A stretch of DNA of 64,000 nt from Variovorax paradoxus. Lineage in GTDB: Bacteria; Pseudomonadota; Gammaproteobacteria; Burkholderiales; Burkholderiaceae_C. The notes below the pieces were generated by a model. That model was not told the origin of the DNA and did no database searches. It saw only the letters and a program-made list of their open reading frames with translations. The position numbers and the translations under genes are program-made. Below are positions 44,839 through 53,988 of this stretch, piece after piece. The DNA is taken from NCBI RefSeq assembly GCF_018614915.1, contig NZ_JAGGNU010000009.1, positions 1 to 64,000 of the forward strand, read 5' to 3'. Position 1 is the first letter of the stretch, and each line of letters opens with the position of its first letter.

Positions 44839-44925
44839 GGCGCGTAGGATATGGACGACAAATCGCAGTGTCAATTTCATGCGATTTCTGGATTTTGCAC
44901 GCAACTCGTTGTCAGTGCTAGTCTT

Positions 44926-44995
44926 TTTACATTTGCTAATTTCATGGAATGTAAAGGTCTCCGTTATGGACCATAAGTTGTTTCCGTGATGTAAA
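44926..44995. promoter_or_regulatory. Operator-like palindromes in a low-GC intergenic region
   Basis: The 226 bases between the NlpC/P60 and PQQ dehydrogenase starts are clearly AT-richer than the rest of the window. TTTACATT (44926-44933) is exactly mirrored by AATGTAAA (44948-44955) over a 14-base spacer. ATGTAAA recurs at 44989-44995. TTATGG-A-CCATAA forms a perfect 13-base palindrome at 44964-44976. These suggest regulator binding to a divergent promoter; the regulator is not known. Confidence 0.45.
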
Positions 44996-45064
44996 CCAAA
45001 AGTTTTTAGTTATTGGTCATACTTTTTCGCTGCTGCATCCATCATCCATTTCGAAGGATCACCG

Positions 45065-46195
45065 ATGAATTCATCCAAAGTATTCAAGTCGGCTATTTGC
45101 CGGCCTGCTTTGCTTGCAGGCCTCGCGAGCGTGGCGATGGGTTTCGCGATCGCCGAGCCGCGGCCTGAAGTGGTCGCGTCCGGCCTCCAGAACCCATGGG
45201 GCGTGGCCTTTCTTCCTGGTGGCCGCTTTCTGGTGACCGAAAAGCAGGGCCGGCTTCGTGTCGTCGGCGCCGACGGCAAGGTGGGTGCGCCGGTGGCCGG
45301 GCTGCCCGCCATCGCCACCGGCGGCCAGGGCGGGCTGCTGGACGTGCTGGCGGATTCCGCCTTCGCCAGCAACCGCACCTTCTACTTCTGTTACTCCGAA
45401 CCCGAAGCGGGCGGCTCGGCCAACGGCACGGCCCTGGCACGCGCCCAGCTGTCGGCCGACGGCAGCCGACTCGAAGGCCTGAGGGTGATCTTCAGCCAGC
45501 GCCCGAAGGTGGCCAGCCGCAACCATTTCGGCTGCCGCATCGTCGAGGCCAGGGATGGCAATCTGTTCCTGACGCTGGGCGACCGCTTCAGCCGCAAGGA
45601 AGACGCGCAGAAGCTCGACAACCACCTGGGCAAGCTCGTGCGCATCGCCAAGGACGGCACGGTGCCCGCGGACAACCCCTTCGTCGGCCGGGCCGGCGCG
45701 CTGCCCGAGATCTGGAGCTATGGCCACCGCAACGGCCAGGGCGCCGCGCTGGCGCCCGACGGAAAGCTCTGGATGCACGAGCACGGCCCGCAGGGCGGCG
45801 ACGAGATCAACATTCCCGCGGCCGGACGCAACTTCGGCTGGCCGGTGATCACCTATGGCGAGAACTATGGCGGCGGCAGGGTCGGCGACGGCATTACGCA
45901 GAAGGAAGGGATGGAGCAGCCGTTGCACTACTGGGTGCCCTCGATCGCGCCCTCGGGCATGGCCTTCCTGACCAGCGAGCGCTACGGTGCAGGCTGGAAG
46001 GGCAATCTGTTCATGGGCTCGCTCAAGTTCGGCTACCTCGATCGCATCGAGCTCAAGGGCGCGAAGGTGGTCGCCGAGCACAAGCTGCTGGAAGACGGCA
46101 GGGCGCGCATCCGCGACGTGAAGCAGGGCCCGGACGGCCTGCTCTACGTGCTCACGGACGAATCGGACGGCAAGCTGCTGCGGCTGCAACCGTAG
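45065..46195 (+). CDS. PQQ-dependent aldose sugar dehydrogenase (YliI/sGDH-like), exported
   Basis: A protein of 376 aa. Signal sequence near residues 11-30 (ALLAGLASVAMGFAIA), then a six-bladed beta-propeller of the soluble glucose dehydrogenase family: GLQNPWGVAFLPGG, EKQGRLRVV, a HFGCRIVEARDG strand, and WSYGHRNGQGAAL with the catalytic-type His/Arg positions. It oxidises aldoses in the periplasm using PQQ. No PQQ synthesis genes are in the window, so cofactor supply is unknown. Confidence 0.88.
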   Translation: MNSSKVFKSAICRPALLAGLASVAMGFAIAEPRPEVVASGLQNPWGVAFLPGGRFLVTEKQGRLRVVGADGKVGAPVAGLPAIATGGQGGLLDVLADSAFASNRTFYFCYSEPEAGGSANGTALARAQLSADGSRLEGLRVIFSQRPKVASRNHFGCRIVEARDGNLFLTLGDRFSRKEDAQKLDNHLGKLVRIAKDGTVPADNPFVGRAGALPEIWSYGHRNGQGAALAPDGKLWMHEHGPQGGDEINIPAAGRNFGWPVITYGENYGGGRVGDGITQKEGMEQPLHYWVPSIAPSGMAFLTSERYGAGWKGNLFMGSLKFGYLDRIELKGAKVVAEHKLLEDGRARIRDVKQGPDGLLYVLTDESDGKLLRLQP

Positions 46196-46256
46196 GCTGT
46201 TCGGTGGTACGGTCTACCCCCTTTTCCCTTTTGCATTTCCCGAAAGACCTTCGCCC

Positions 46257-46856
46257 ATGCTGCTCGATGCATCGCAATCCCAACTGGTCCTGGTCGACTA
46301 CCAGGCGCGCCTGATGCCGGCGATCTTCGAGGGCGAGGCCGTGGTCCGGAACGCGGTGCGGCTCGGCCAGATGGCCCGCCTGCTGGAGGTGCCGGTCTGG
46401 GGTACCGAGGAAAACCCCTCGAAGCTCGGCGAGAACGTCGCCGACATCCGCGCCCTGTGCCGGCGCACGCTGGCCAGGATGCATTTCAGCGCCGCCGAAG
46501 AGGGCCTCGGCGAATGGCTGCGCGCGCCTGCCAAGGCGCCGCAGGGCAATGCGCGCAGCCTGCCCAAGCACTTGCAGAAGCCGGCCGCCGCCGAGGAGCG
46601 CAACGCCATCGTGATCGCCGGCTGCGAGACTCACGTCTGCCTGCTGCAGACCGCGCTCGACCTGCTCGAGGACGAGTTCGAGGTCTGGGTGGTGACCGAT
46701 GCCTGCGGCTCGCGCACCGAGCGCAACCGCGATGCGGCCTTCGACCGGTTGGCCGGCGCCGGCGCGGAGCTGGTGACCACGGAGATGGTCGGTTTCGAGT
46801 GGCTGCGGACGGCCGAGCACCCGGCTTTCCGGGAGGTGCTGGCGCTGATCCGCTAG
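46257..46856 (+). CDS. Isochorismatase-like cysteine hydrolase
   Basis: A 199-aa protein of the isochorismatase fold. The catalytic Asp is in VLVDYQARL, the Cys in IAGCETHVCLLQTAL (Cys-x-Thr-His-x-Cys) and the cis-peptide region precedes it; the catalytic Lys is probably in the LPKHLQKP segment. The family includes nicotinamidase-like and many uncharacterised amide or C-N hydrolases, and no substrate can be named. 61 bases behind the PQQ dehydrogenase gene. Confidence 0.82.
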   Translation: MLLDASQSQLVLVDYQARLMPAIFEGEAVVRNAVRLGQMARLLEVPVWGTEENPSKLGENVADIRALCRRTLARMHFSAAEEGLGEWLRAPAKAPQGNARSLPKHLQKPAAAEERNAIVIAGCETHVCLLQTALDLLEDEFEVWVVTDACGSRTERNRDAAFDRLAGAGAELVTTEMVGFEWLRTAEHPAFREVLALIR

Positions 46857-47000
46857 GACATCCGCCAATACACGTCGCGCCGTAGCGGCCTTGCGCCACA
46901 GGTCGTCGAGCGCCGGTACGCCCGGCACGTCGAGATGAACTCATAATCGCCCGGTTCACCGCGCCCGCCCGGGCGCTTCTTTACTTCCAGAGGTCACTGA

Positions 47001-48032
47001 ATGTCTGCTGTCATTCCCGCCACATTGATCGCCGGGGACGGCATCGGCCCCGAGATCGTCGATGCGACGCTCGCCGCGCTCGACGCATTGCACGCGCCTT
47101 TCGAGTGGGACCGCCAGGTCGCAGGTCTCGGCGGCGTGCAGTCGGCCGGCGACCCGCTGCCCGCGGCCACGCTGGACAGCATCCGCCGCACCCGCCTCGC
47201 ACTGAAGGGGCCGCTCGAAACGCCGTCGGGCGGCGGCTATCGCTCCTCGAACGTCCGCCTGCGCGAGGCGTTCCAGCTCTACGCCAACCTGCGGCCGGCG
47301 CACACCATCATTCCCGGCGGCCGCTTCGACAACATCGACCTCGTGGTCGTGCGCGAAAACCTCGAGGGCCTGTACATCGGCCACGAGCACTACGTGCCCA
47401 TCGACGGCGATCCGCATGCGGTGGCGATGGCCACCGGCATCAACACGCGCCAGGGCAGCCGGCGCCTGCTCGAATTCGCATTCGAGACCGCCGTCGCGAC
47501 CGGCCGCAAGAAGGTCACGATCGTGCACAAGGCCAACATCATGAAGGCGCTGACCGGCATCTTTCTTGAGACCGGGCTCGAGCTGTACGAGCGCAAGTAC
47601 AAGGGCAAGTTCGAGCTCGACACGGTCATCATCGACGCCTGCGCGATGAAGCTGGTGCTCAATCCCTGGCAGTTCGACATGCTGGTCACCACCAACCTCT
47701 TCGGCGACATCCTGTCCGACCTGGTGGCCGGCCTCGTCGGCGGCCTGGGCATGGCGCCCGGTGCCAACATCGGCGCCGAGGCGGCCATCTTCGAAGCGGT
47801 GCACGGCTCGGCGCCCGACATTGCCGGCAAGGGCATCGCGAACCCCACGGCGCTGCTGCTGGCCGCGGCATTGATGCTCGACCACTGCAAGCTGCCGGAG
47901 TTGGCGACGCGCCTTCGCAAGGCCATCGACGAGACCCTGAACATCGACAAGGTGCGCACGGGCGACCTGGGCGGCAGCGCCGGAACCGCGGCCTTCACCA
48001 AGGCGCTGGTGAGCCGGATCGCCAACGGCTGA
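47001..48032 (+). CDS. NAD-dependent isocitrate dehydrogenase (isopropylmalate-dehydrogenase-like family)
   Basis: A 343-aa decarboxylating dehydrogenase. ATLIAGDGIGPEIVDA is the family start, then KGPLETPSGGGYRSSNVRLREAF with the Ser and Arg that distinguish isocitrate from isopropylmalate binding, VVVRENLEGLYIG, and the metal/NAD segment NLFGDILSDLVAGLVGG. Residues are closest to the homo-oligomeric NAD-IDH type found in many betaproteobacteria. Cofactor and substrate are family inferences. It converges with deoA 17 bases away. Confidence 0.85.
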   Translation: MSAVIPATLIAGDGIGPEIVDATLAALDALHAPFEWDRQVAGLGGVQSAGDPLPAATLDSIRRTRLALKGPLETPSGGGYRSSNVRLREAFQLYANLRPAHTIIPGGRFDNIDLVVVRENLEGLYIGHEHYVPIDGDPHAVAMATGINTRQGSRRLLEFAFETAVATGRKKVTIVHKANIMKALTGIFLETGLELYERKYKGKFELDTVIIDACAMKLVLNPWQFDMLVTTNLFGDILSDLVAGLVGGLGMAPGANIGAEAAIFEAVHGSAPDIAGKGIANPTALLLAAALMLDHCKLPELATRLRKAIDETLNIDKVRTGDLGGSAGTAAFTKALVSRIANG

Positions 48033-48049
48033 GCAAGCCGCGCGAGGCA

Positions 48050-49387
48050 CTACGGCGCAGGCGTGATTTCCGCGCAGATCACCGGCGCCGGTTCAAAAGA
48101 CACTGCCGATGCCTGAGTGTCTTCGTCGATGCGCATGGCCGCTTGCAGCGCTGCGATCGCCGCTTCTGCATCGGCCTGGCTGGCCGCATGCACGCGCGCC
48201 AGCGGCTGCCCCTTGCTGACGCTGCTGCCCAGCGGCAACACCTGCGTGAGACCGACGCGGGCATCGATGCGGTCTTCGGCGCGGCGCCGCCCCCCGCCCA
48301 GTGCGACGACAGCCAGGCCAATGGCGCGCACGTCCGTCGCCACCAGCACACCATCTTGCGGCGCCGGCAGATCGCGCAGCACCGGCGCCTCCGGCAGCCC
48401 GCGCGCTGCCTGCCGAAGGTCGCTCGGACCGCCCAGGCCCGACACCATGCGCGCAAAACGTTCTGCAGCTGCGCCGCTGTCGAGTGCGTGCAAGGCCCGG
48501 GCCCTGGCCTCGGGCAGGTCGGGCGCGAGGCCGCCGAGGCGCAGCAGCCGCGCCGCGAGCGCCAGGGTGACTTCGAGCAGCCGCGGTTCGCGTTCGACGC
48601 CGGTCAGAAAGTCGATCGCTTCCCGTACTTCGAGCGCATTGCCCGCGCTGTGGCCCAGCACCTGGTTCATGTCGGTGATCAGCGCCTCCGCGCGCAAGCC
48701 GGCGCCGGCCGCGACGTCGACCAGGCTGGAGGCCAGCGCACGTGCCTCGTCCAGGCGCGGCATGAAGGCGCCGCTGCCGACCTTCACGTCCAGCACCAGC
48801 CCCTGCAGCCCGGCCGCGAGCTTCTTGGAGAGGATGCTGGCGGTGATCAAGGGCATCGATTCGACCGTGGCCGTGACGTCGCGAATCGCGTAGAGCCGCT
48901 TGTCGGCGGGTGCAAGGGTGGGGCCGGCGCCGACGATGGCGCAGCCGGCATCGCGCAGAACGGCGAACAGCGTCTCGCGCGGCGGCTCGACGCTGTAGCC
49001 GGCCAGCGATTCGAGCTTGTCCAGGGTGCCGCCGGTGTGGCCCAGGCCGCGGCCGGAGATCATCGGCACCACGCCGCCGCAGGCCGCAACGATCGGCGCC
49101 AGCACCAGGCTCACCTTGTCGCCCACGCCGCCGGTGGAATGCTTGTCGAGCACGGGGCCGGGCACACCGGGCCATTGCAGCACTTCGCCGGAGTTCGCCA
49201 TGGCGCGGGTCAAGGCCACGCACTCGCCCGGGTCCATGCCATTGAGCAGGATCGCCATCGCCAGCGCGGCGATCTGGCCCTCGCTCCAGCTGCCGTCGGC
49301 GAGGCCGCGCACGAAGGCCTCGATCTGCATCGGCGAGAGGGCATGGCGGTCGCGCTTGGCGCGGATGACCTCGGCCGGCAGCAACAT
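48050..49387 (-). CDS. deoA: Thymidine phosphorylase
   Basis: A 445-aa enzyme cleaving thymidine or deoxyuridine with phosphate to base and deoxyribose-1-phosphate. DKHSTGGVGDKVSLVLAP is the phosphate/nucleoside signature, and ISGRGLGHTGGTLDKLESL and LDVKVGSGAFM are likewise diagnostic. Start ATG 49387 shares one base with the deoC stop (TGATG). It is the last gene of the nucleoside salvage operon that begins near 57774. Confidence 0.95.
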   Translation of the reverse strand: MLLPAEVIRAKRDRHALSPMQIEAFVRGLADGSWSEGQIAALAMAILLNGMDPGECVALTRAMANSGEVLQWPGVPGPVLDKHSTGGVGDKVSLVLAPIVAACGGVVPMISGRGLGHTGGTLDKLESLAGYSVEPPRETLFAVLRDAGCAIVGAGPTLAPADKRLYAIRDVTATVESMPLITASILSKKLAAGLQGLVLDVKVGSGAFMPRLDEARALASSLVDVAAGAGLRAEALITDMNQVLGHSAGNALEVREAIDFLTGVEREPRLLEVTLALAARLLRLGGLAPDLPEARARALHALDSGAAAERFARMVSGLGGPSDLRQAARGLPEAPVLRDLPAPQDGVLVATDVRAIGLAVVALGGGRRRAEDRIDARVGLTQVLPLGSSVSKGQPLARVHAASQADAEAAIAALQAAMRIDEDTQASAVSFEPAPVICAEITPAP

Positions 49388-50166
49388 CAATAGCCTCCGG
49401 GTGCGGATGCCTTTTCGGAGCCTTCCTGCCGCCGCAGCAGCAGCGATTCGATGTCGGCCAGCAAGCCGCTGGCGCCGAAGCGCAGGCGCTCCGGCCCGAG
49501 GGCCGACTCGCCCAGCATCTCGCGCACCAGCCCGATGTAGATCGCCGCATCGGCCACCGTGCGCACGCCGCCCGATGCCTTGAAGCCTGTCACGTCTCGC
49601 CGCGCATGGCCGGCGATGGTTTCGAGCATCACGCGCGCGGCATCGGGTGTTGCGCCCGTGGACGTCTTGCCGGTGCTGGTCTTGAGGAAGTCGACGCCGG
49701 CGTCGAGCCCGATCAGGCAGGCCTGGCGGATCAGCGCGGGCGATGGCAGTTCGCCGGACTCGATGATGAGCTTGAGCGTCTTGCCCGCGCAGGCCGCGCG
49801 CACCTGCGCCACCAGGGCCGCCGCGCCGGTTGCGTCGCCTCCCGCGAGCGCGCGCCAGGGCAGGACCAAATCCACTTCGTCGCCGCCGGCGGCGAGGATG
49901 GCCTGCGTATCGCCCAACGCGCGCGCGGCGTCGAGCGCGCCTGCGGGGAAGTTGGCCACGGCCGCGACCCGAATCGACGCCGGGAGCGCGGCCCTGGCCT
50001 GCGCCACGAAGCGCGGCCACACGCACAGCGCTGCCGGCGGGCCTGCCGGACCTTGCGCCCTGGCGCACAAGGCATCGATGGCGGCCGCGTCGTCGTTGTC
50101 GTTGAGGCTGGTCAGGTCCAGGCAGGCCAGCGCAAGGCGTGCATTGCGAGTGGTGTCGGGCTTCAT
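49387..50166 (-). CDS. deoC: Deoxyribose-phosphate aldolase
   Basis: A 259-aa class I aldolase splitting deoxyribose-5-phosphate into acetaldehyde and glyceraldehyde-3-phosphate. The Schiff-base Lys is in DFLKTSTGK, the second Lys is in TGFKASGGVRT, and the catalytic Asp is in the DEVDLVLPW region. It is slightly long at the N-terminus. It needs deoxyribose-5-phosphate, while the phosphorylases around it make the 1-phosphate, and no phosphopentomutase gene is present in the window. Confidence 0.94.
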   Translation of the reverse strand: MKPDTTRNARLALACLDLTSLNDNDDAAAIDALCARAQGPAGPPAALCVWPRFVAQARAALPASIRVAAVANFPAGALDAARALGDTQAILAAGGDEVDLVLPWRALAGGDATGAAALVAQVRAACAGKTLKLIIESGELPSPALIRQACLIGLDAGVDFLKTSTGKTSTGATPDAARVMLETIAGHARRDVTGFKASGGVRTVADAAIYIGLVREMLGESALGPERLRFGASGLLADIESLLLRRQEGSEKASAPGGY

Positions 50167-50167
50167 G

Positions 50168-51775
50168 CTATTTCCTCTGCATCAGTTCGCCCGGTGCGTA
50201 GTCCGCGGCCCGAAGCGGGCTGCGGCCGGCGATGTAGGCGCGCAGCACGTCGGCATCGACGAAGCCGGTGTTGAGGTAGCCTGGATGCGCTATCAGCTTG
50301 GGATAGCCGTCGCCGCCGGCGGCAGTGAAGTTGTTGATCGCCAGCCGATATTCGCGCCGCGGGTCGATGGCTTGCCCGTCGACCTTGGCGTCTTTCAGCT
50401 GCCCGCCCTCGATCAGCATCTGCACGCCTGCCGTCTGCGGAAATCCGCCCGCTCCCGGCGTCATCCTGGCCGCGGCTTCGAGGTAGCTCAGCAACTCGGC
50501 GCCCGTGAGCCGCACCACGGTCAGCTGATTGCCGAAGGGCTGGACCTTGAGCACGTCGCGGTAGGTGATGCGGCCCTCGGGCAGCGAGTCGCGCACGCCG
50601 CCCGAATTCATCAGCGCGACGTCGGCGCCCGTCTTGTCGAGCATGGCGAGGGCGATCAGCCGGCCGAGGTTGGTCGATTGCGTGCGCACCCGCTCGCGAT
50701 CGCCGTCGAACACGCCCACGGCCTCGCCCACCGGCACCGTCAGCTGTGCCTGCCCGTTGGCCTGGAAGGGCTGCAGGAAAGCATGCACGCCGGCGTCCTC
50801 GGGGATCACGTCGGTGTAGGTGACTTTCTTGCCGTCCACCGTGCGCTTGAGGTTGACCGGAATCAGCTGGTACTTGATCAGCTCGACCCGGCCCGCCTGC
50901 ACTTCGAAATCGGCCCGCCCCACGTACTTGCCCCATTCGTGCGCCTGCACGATCCAGGTGCCGTTCTGCCGGTCGGGCGCGCAGGGTGTGCCGGGCACGT
51001 AGGCGTCGTTGCGCTGGTTCTCCTTCAGCATGCAGACCGGGTTCTGGCTGTGGCCGCCGACGATCAGGTCGAGCCCGCGGGTGGCGCGCGCCATCTCCAC
51101 GTCGCCCGGCGCATTGACGCCGCTTCGGCCGTCGGTGTAGTGGCCCATGTGGGTGGCGGCAATCACCATGTCGGCCTTGGCGCGCAGCTCCGGCAGCAGC
51201 CCGGCCGCCTCGTCGATGGGCTTGCGGAATTCGATGCCTGCGATGTTGGCGGGCAGCACCATCCTGGCCGTGTCCTCGGTGGTCAGGCCCATCACCGCGA
51301 TCCGCAAGCCGCCGCGCTCGAACACGCGGTAGGGCTCGAACATGCGCTGGCCGTTGCGGTAGATGTTGGCCGAGAGCAGCGGAAAGCCGGCCCACCGGCG
51401 CTGCTTTTCGAGCACCGCGGGCGGCTTGTCGAACTCGTGGTTGCCGACGGCCGAAGCGTCGTAGCCGAGCAGGTTCATGCCCTTGAAGTCGGGCTCGGCG
51501 TCTTGCAGGTCGGACTCGGGCACGCCGGTGTTGATGTCGCCGCCGTCGAGCAGCAGCGTGTAGCCGCCGCTGGCCTGCACCTCGGCGCGCAGGCGGTCGA
51601 GCAGCGTCTTGCGCGCGGCCATGCCGTATTCGCCGTCGGCATTGGCCCAGAAGCGGCCGTGGTGGTCGTTGGTGTGCAGGACGGTCAGCCTGATCGGCGC
51701 GCGCTCGGCCGACCCCATGGCGCAACCAGCAAGCAACGCCAGCGTGGCGACGGCAGCAAGAAATGGCGCGCGCAT
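50168..51775 (-). CDS. Lipoprotein 5'-nucleotidase/metallophosphatase (UshA family)
   Basis: A protein of 535 aa. The signal peptide ends in the lipobox LLAGC with Cys18, so it is lipid-anchored in the envelope. The metallophosphoesterase domain has HTNDHHGRFW, LLDGGDINTG and AVGNHEFDK. The C-terminal 5'-nucleotidase domain (about residues 340-525) includes NSGGVRDSLPEG and a NNFTAAGGDGYP loop. It would release nucleosides from outside nucleotides, supplying the ABC uptake system encoded in the same operon. Confidence 0.92.
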   Translation of the reverse strand: MRAPFLAAVATLALLAGCAMGSAERAPIRLTVLHTNDHHGRFWANADGEYGMAARKTLLDRLRAEVQASGGYTLLLDGGDINTGVPESDLQDAEPDFKGMNLLGYDASAVGNHEFDKPPAVLEKQRRWAGFPLLSANIYRNGQRMFEPYRVFERGGLRIAVMGLTTEDTARMVLPANIAGIEFRKPIDEAAGLLPELRAKADMVIAATHMGHYTDGRSGVNAPGDVEMARATRGLDLIVGGHSQNPVCMLKENQRNDAYVPGTPCAPDRQNGTWIVQAHEWGKYVGRADFEVQAGRVELIKYQLIPVNLKRTVDGKKVTYTDVIPEDAGVHAFLQPFQANGQAQLTVPVGEAVGVFDGDRERVRTQSTNLGRLIALAMLDKTGADVALMNSGGVRDSLPEGRITYRDVLKVQPFGNQLTVVRLTGAELLSYLEAAARMTPGAGGFPQTAGVQMLIEGGQLKDAKVDGQAIDPRREYRLAINNFTAAGGDGYPKLIAHPGYLNTGFVDADVLRAYIAGRSPLRAADYAPGELMQRK

Positions 51776-51798
51776 GGTGCCGGATCTTCCGAAAGAAA

Positions 51799-52605
51799 TC
51801 AGATCGTTGCAATGACCGCCGCGAGCAGCCGCGATGCGTCCTGGTCGGCGGCGTGCGCGTTGCGCAGGGTATGGGCGTGGCTGAGCTTTTCGCTGGAGAG
51901 TCCCGCGGCCATGTTGGTGAGCATCGAGAAGGCCAGCACCTTCAGGCCCGCGTGGCGTGCCAGGATGGTCTCGGGCACGATGCTCATGCCGACGGCGCGC
52001 GCGCCCAGCAAGTGCAGCATGCGGATCTCGGCCGGCGTCTCGAACTGCGGACCCAGCATCCAGGCATAGACACCTTCGTGCAGCCCGATGCCGGCCTGGG
52101 CGGCCGCGGCACGCGCCTGCGCGCGCAAGGCGGGATCGTAGGCATCGCTCATGTCGACGAAGCGCTCCGAGCCGGGCTCGTCATGCAGCGGCGTGCGCTG
52201 CGCCATGTTGAGGTGATCGGCGACCAGCATCAGCGAGCCGGGGCCCATGCTCGCGTCCAGGCTGCCGGCGGCATTGGTCAGCACGAGGACTCGGCAGCCG
52301 GCGGCGGCCAGGCTGCGGATCGGTCCCTTCATGGCCGCGGCGTCGTTGCTTTCGTAAGCGTGCTTGCGGCCGCGCAGCAGCGCGACCGCGCGGCCGGCGA
52401 TACGGCCCAGCCGAAGCACGCCTGCGTGGCCGGCGACGCCGAGCGTCGGGAAAGCCGGCAGCTCCGGATAGGGGATGTCCTCGGGCGCCTCGACCAGCTC
52501 GGCGGCGCGGTCCCAGCCGGAGCCGAGCACGACAGCCAGTTTGGGCGCATGGCCGGTGCCGCGGATGCGCGCGGCGCTGGCTTCGATGGCTTCCTGCGGG
52601 CTCAT
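51799..52605 (-). CDS. Purine nucleoside phosphorylase
   Basis: A 268-aa trimeric-type phosphorylase that splits inosine and guanosine with phosphate. VVLGSGWDRAAELVE is the phosphate-binding start, RGRKHAYE holds the conserved His, LTNAAGSLDASMGPG is the central signature, and AWMLGPQFETPAEIRML followed by VGMSIVPETILARH is the substrate pocket. Start ATG 52605 overlaps the cdd stop by four bases. It belongs to the salvage operon. Confidence 0.94.
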   Translation of the reverse strand: MSPQEAIEASAARIRGTGHAPKLAVVLGSGWDRAAELVEAPEDIPYPELPAFPTLGVAGHAGVLRLGRIAGRAVALLRGRKHAYESNDAAAMKGPIRSLAAAGCRVLVLTNAAGSLDASMGPGSLMLVADHLNMAQRTPLHDEPGSERFVDMSDAYDPALRAQARAAAAQAGIGLHEGVYAWMLGPQFETPAEIRMLHLLGARAVGMSIVPETILARHAGLKVLAFSMLTNMAAGLSSEKLSHAHTLRNAHAADQDASRLLAAVIATI

Positions 52606-52997
52606 GACACTGGAAGATGCGTGGGGCCGAAGCTCGCCGGCAGCAGCTCGCCCAGCGTGTAGCGGCCGCGCACCGCGTGCAGGTCGGCACACCACACCGG
52701 CGTGTCGTCGCCGGCGAACTCGCGCAGCTTCTGGCGGCAGCCGCCGCACGGGGTGACGGGGCTATCGGCCACGCCGACCACCACCGCCGCCAGCACCTTC
52801 GTACCGCCGGCCAGCACCAGGTGCGCGAGCGCCGAGGCCTCGGCGCACTGGCCCTGCGGAAAGGCGGCGTTCTCGATGTTGCAGCCGGCGTGGACCTCGC
52901 CGTGCTCGTCGAGCAGCGCCGCGCCGACCGCGAACCTGGAATAGGGCGCATAGGCGCGCTCGCGGGCAGCACGGGCGGCTTCGATCAGCTGTGTCAT
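52602..52997 (-). CDS. cdd: Cytidine deaminase
   Basis: A 131-aa zinc enzyme from ATG 52997; a GTG at 53018 in frame would add seven residues and is less likely. Zinc and catalytic motifs are CAEASAL (Cys-Ala-Glu) and PCGGCRQ, with HAGCNIENAAF before them. It converts cytidine to uridine in nucleoside salvage. It overlaps the phosphorylase gene and lies just behind the permease genes. Confidence 0.94.
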   Translation of the reverse strand: MTQLIEAARAARERAYAPYSRFAVGAALLDEHGEVHAGCNIENAAFPQGQCAEASALAHLVLAGGTKVLAAVVVGVADSPVTPCGGCRQKLREFAGDDTPVWCADLHAVRGRYTLGELLPASFGPTHLPVS

Positions 52998-53019
52998 CAG
53001 GATCTCGGAAACGGCCACT

Positions 53020-53988
53020 CTAGCGCTCCTTTACGTACGGGATGCCCAGCGCCCTGGGTGCTCGCGCCTTGCCGACGAAGCCGGCCAGCAGCACCACGGT
53101 CAGCACGTAGGGCAAGGCCTGCACTGCCTGAACCGGCACCGTGCCGATCAAGGGCAGCACCACGCCCTGCAACCGGATCGACACCGCATCGAGAAAGCCG
53201 AACAACAGGCAGGCCAGGAAGGCGCCGACCGGATGCCACTTGCCGAAGATCATGGCGGCCAGGGCCATGTAGCCTCGGCCGGCCGTCATGTGCGGAATGA
53301 AGGATGGATTCTGCGCCAGCACCAGGTAGCTGCCCGCCAGCGAACACAGCGCGCCGTTGAGCATGAGCGCGCGGTAGCGCAGGGCGTTGATGGAGACGCC
53401 CGCCGCATCGACCATGGCCGGGTTCTCGCCGGTGGCGCGCAGGCGCAGGCCGAAGCGGGTTCGGAACAAGAGCCACCAGACGGCCGGCACCAGGGCGATG
53501 GCGAGATACACCAGCGCGTTGTGGCCGAACAGGCCCAGCCCCAGCACCGTGCCCACCCAGGGCAGCGCGCGCAGCGCCTCGCCGGCGCCTGTCAACCACG
53601 GCGCGAGGCGCAGCGTGTCGGGCAGTGTGGGCGTCTGGCCGCCTTGCTGGAACCATGCGATGCCCAGCACCACCGTCAGGCCCGCGGCCGTCATGGTGAT
53701 GGCCATGCCCATCACCACCTGGTCGCCGCGATGGGTCACGCAGCCGAAGCCCTGCAGCAGCGAGAGCGCCACGCCGACGATGAGCGACACCGCCAGCGCC
53801 AGGGCCAGCGAGCCGCTCAGCGCGGCGACGCTGCCGGCGGCGAAGGCGCAGGACAGCATCTTGCCTTCGAGGCCGAGATCGATCACGCCCGAGCGCTCGG
53901 CCAGCGTGCCGGCCAGCGCGCACAGGATCAGCGGCGTCGCCACGCGCAGGGTCGAGGCGAGCAGGGTGCCGAGCGCGACTTCATCCAT
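53020..53988 (-). CDS. Nucleoside ABC transporter permease (second subunit)
   Basis: A 322-aa membrane protein of the BPD_transp_2 family with eight or more hydrophobic helices; ERSGVIDLGLEGKML is the EAA-like loop of the branched-sugar/nucleoside group. ATG 53988 was preferred to GTG 53997. It overlaps the preceding permease gene by eight bases. Together with the other permease, the double ATPase and the BMP lipoprotein-type receptor it forms a nucleoside importer. Confidence 0.9.
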   Translation of the reverse strand: MDEVALGTLLASTLRVATPLILCALAGTLAERSGVIDLGLEGKMLSCAFAAGSVAALSGSLALALAVSLIVGVALSLLQGFGCVTHRGDQVVMGMAITMTAAGLTVVLGIAWFQQGGQTPTLPDTLRLAPWLTGAGEALRALPWVGTVLGLGLFGHNALVYLAIALVPAVWWLLFRTRFGLRLRATGENPAMVDAAGVSINALRYRALMLNGALCSLAGSYLVLAQNPSFIPHMTAGRGYMALAAMIFGKWHPVGAFLACLLFGFLDAVSIRLQGVVLPLIGTVPVQAVQALPYVLTVVLLAGFVGKARAPRALGIPYVKER

